Origin: an uncultured Sulfitobacter sp.
GTDB lineage: Bacteria; Pseudomonadota; Alphaproteobacteria; Rhodobacterales; Rhodobacteraceae
Direction: 5' to 3'
DNA length: 64,000 bases
Assembly (NCBI GenBank): GCA_947492925.1
Contig: CANLOQ010000002.1
Coordinates: 806,001 to 870,000, forward strand
Below the pieces are notes generated by a model. It had not been told where the DNA came from. It ran no database searches and worked only from the letters and a program-made list of their open reading frames with translations. This document shows positions 63,582 to 64,000 of the stretch, one piece after another. How positions within the stretch are numbered: position 1 is the stretch's first letter; each line of letters starts with the position of its first letter. Both the position numbers and the translations under genes were made by a program.

Positions 63582-64000
63582 TTAACTTTTCTGGGCGTCT
63601 TGCCATGCTTTGGGCGCGTTCAGGAACGCCTCAACCTCGGTCAGGGTGGCCGTGTCGAAGGTGCCTTGGGCCTTTGCCTCGGCCAGAACGTCCCACCATG
63701 TGCACAGGTGGTGCAGCGTAATGCCATGATCCCCAAGGGTCTTTTCGGTGTCCGGGAAGATGCCGTAGTAAAAGATAACCGCCGTATGCTCGCAGGTGGC
63801 GCCAGTGTCGCGGATGGCATCGACAAAGCTGAGCTTTGAGCCGCCATCGGTGGTCAGGTCTTCAACCAGCAGAACGCGCTGGTTTTCGCTCATGTCGCCT
63901 TCAATACGCGCATTTCTGCCGTACCCTTTGGGCTTTTTGCGCACATAGGTCATTGGCAATGCCAAGCGCTCGGCCACCAATGCGGCAAAGGGGATGCCCG
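63582..64000 (-). CDS. pyrE: Orotate phosphoribosyltransferase, C-terminal part
   Basis: The frame continues to the window end, so the N-terminus is outside; about 139 residues remain. The fragment starts with [22 protein letters not shown] and includes the PRPP loop [13 protein letters not shown], typical of OPRT, which forms orotidine monophosphate from orotate and PRPP in pyrimidine synthesis. It ends 153 bases before dnaB on the same strand, with the DnaA box between. Confidence 0.9.
   Translation of the reverse strand, partial: GIPFAALVAERLALPMTYVRKKPKGYGRNARIEGDMSENQRVLLVEDLTTDGGSKLSFVDAIRDTGATCEHTAVIFYYGIFPDTEKTLGDHGITLHHLCTWWDVLAEAKAQGTFDTATLTEVEAFLNAPKAWQDAQKS

Noticed and set aside
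1-64000. CRISPR arrays, tRNA, rRNA and insertion sequences
   Set aside because: No regularly spaced repeats, cloverleaf-like segments, rRNA stretches or transposase genes were recognised by reading.

Overview
The window is a continuous stretch of a bacterial chromosome, rich in G and C and densely coding. Gene content and order point to a marine alphaproteobacterium of the order Rhodobacterales (Roseobacter group). The evidence is a long nuo operon carrying the small extra genes typical of this order (DUF5333- and DUF5337-type proteins, NuoE with a long tail), stand-alone Hint-domain proteins, a birA-coaX-rnj block behind nuoN, and tatABC close to surE-pcm-nlpD. Genus cannot be fixed from the sequence alone; a Sulfitobacter- or Roseobacter-like organism is a guess.

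Region 1-3153 is the end of a leucine/isovalerate degradation (liu) cluster: biotin-carrying methylcrotonyl-CoA carboxylase subunit (cut by the window start), a glutathione transferase, HMG-CoA lyase and methylglutaconyl-CoA hydratase, tightly packed. Region 3154-4870 looks like an insert with lower GC: a MerR regulator divergent from an FAD/NAD oxidoreductase, with a perfect palindrome between them.

Region 5101-26600 is the complex I operon nuoA-N, complete and all on the plus strand, interleaved with about 16 non-core genes. These include very small membrane proteins (57, 40 and 24 residues), two DUF3291 paralogues, MAPEG and AhpD/CMD-type proteins, a methyltransferase, lipoproteins, and a membrane protein sharing its C-terminal domain with NuoE. 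Most junctions overlap (ATGA or TGATG), so translation is probably coupled. birA, coaX and rnj (26651-29843) follow and end at a strong bidirectional terminator.

Region 29914-37795 is on the minus strand: RhlE-type helicase, glycosyltransferase plus release factor 3, a DUF4274-like protein, a saccharopine-dehydrogenase-like reductase, and a Hint protein. Region 37932-43137 on the plus strand holds an SDR-like protein, an AlkC-type DNA glycosylase, and a four-gene unit that joins a sodium:solute symporter to a lone ABC ATPase and two Lin0512 paralogues. This unit is the best candidate for an undescribed system here. A YafY-type regulator follows, then tatABC and a DUF815 ATPase.

Region 46654-58466 is mainly minus strand: Hint protein, NlpD-like lipoprotein, pcm, surE, an SDR, small proteins, purF, a histidine kinase, cvpA, radA, a coiled-coil membrane protein and a PqiA-like protein behind alr. 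Two plus-strand genes (fatty acid hydroxylase-like, secreted hydrolase) are followed by a second bidirectional terminator, then dnaB flanked by two perfect DnaA boxes, and pyrE cut by the window end. No rRNA, tRNA, CRISPR array or insertion sequence was recognised. No gene-free gap exceeds 300 bases; the longest is 4816-5100.
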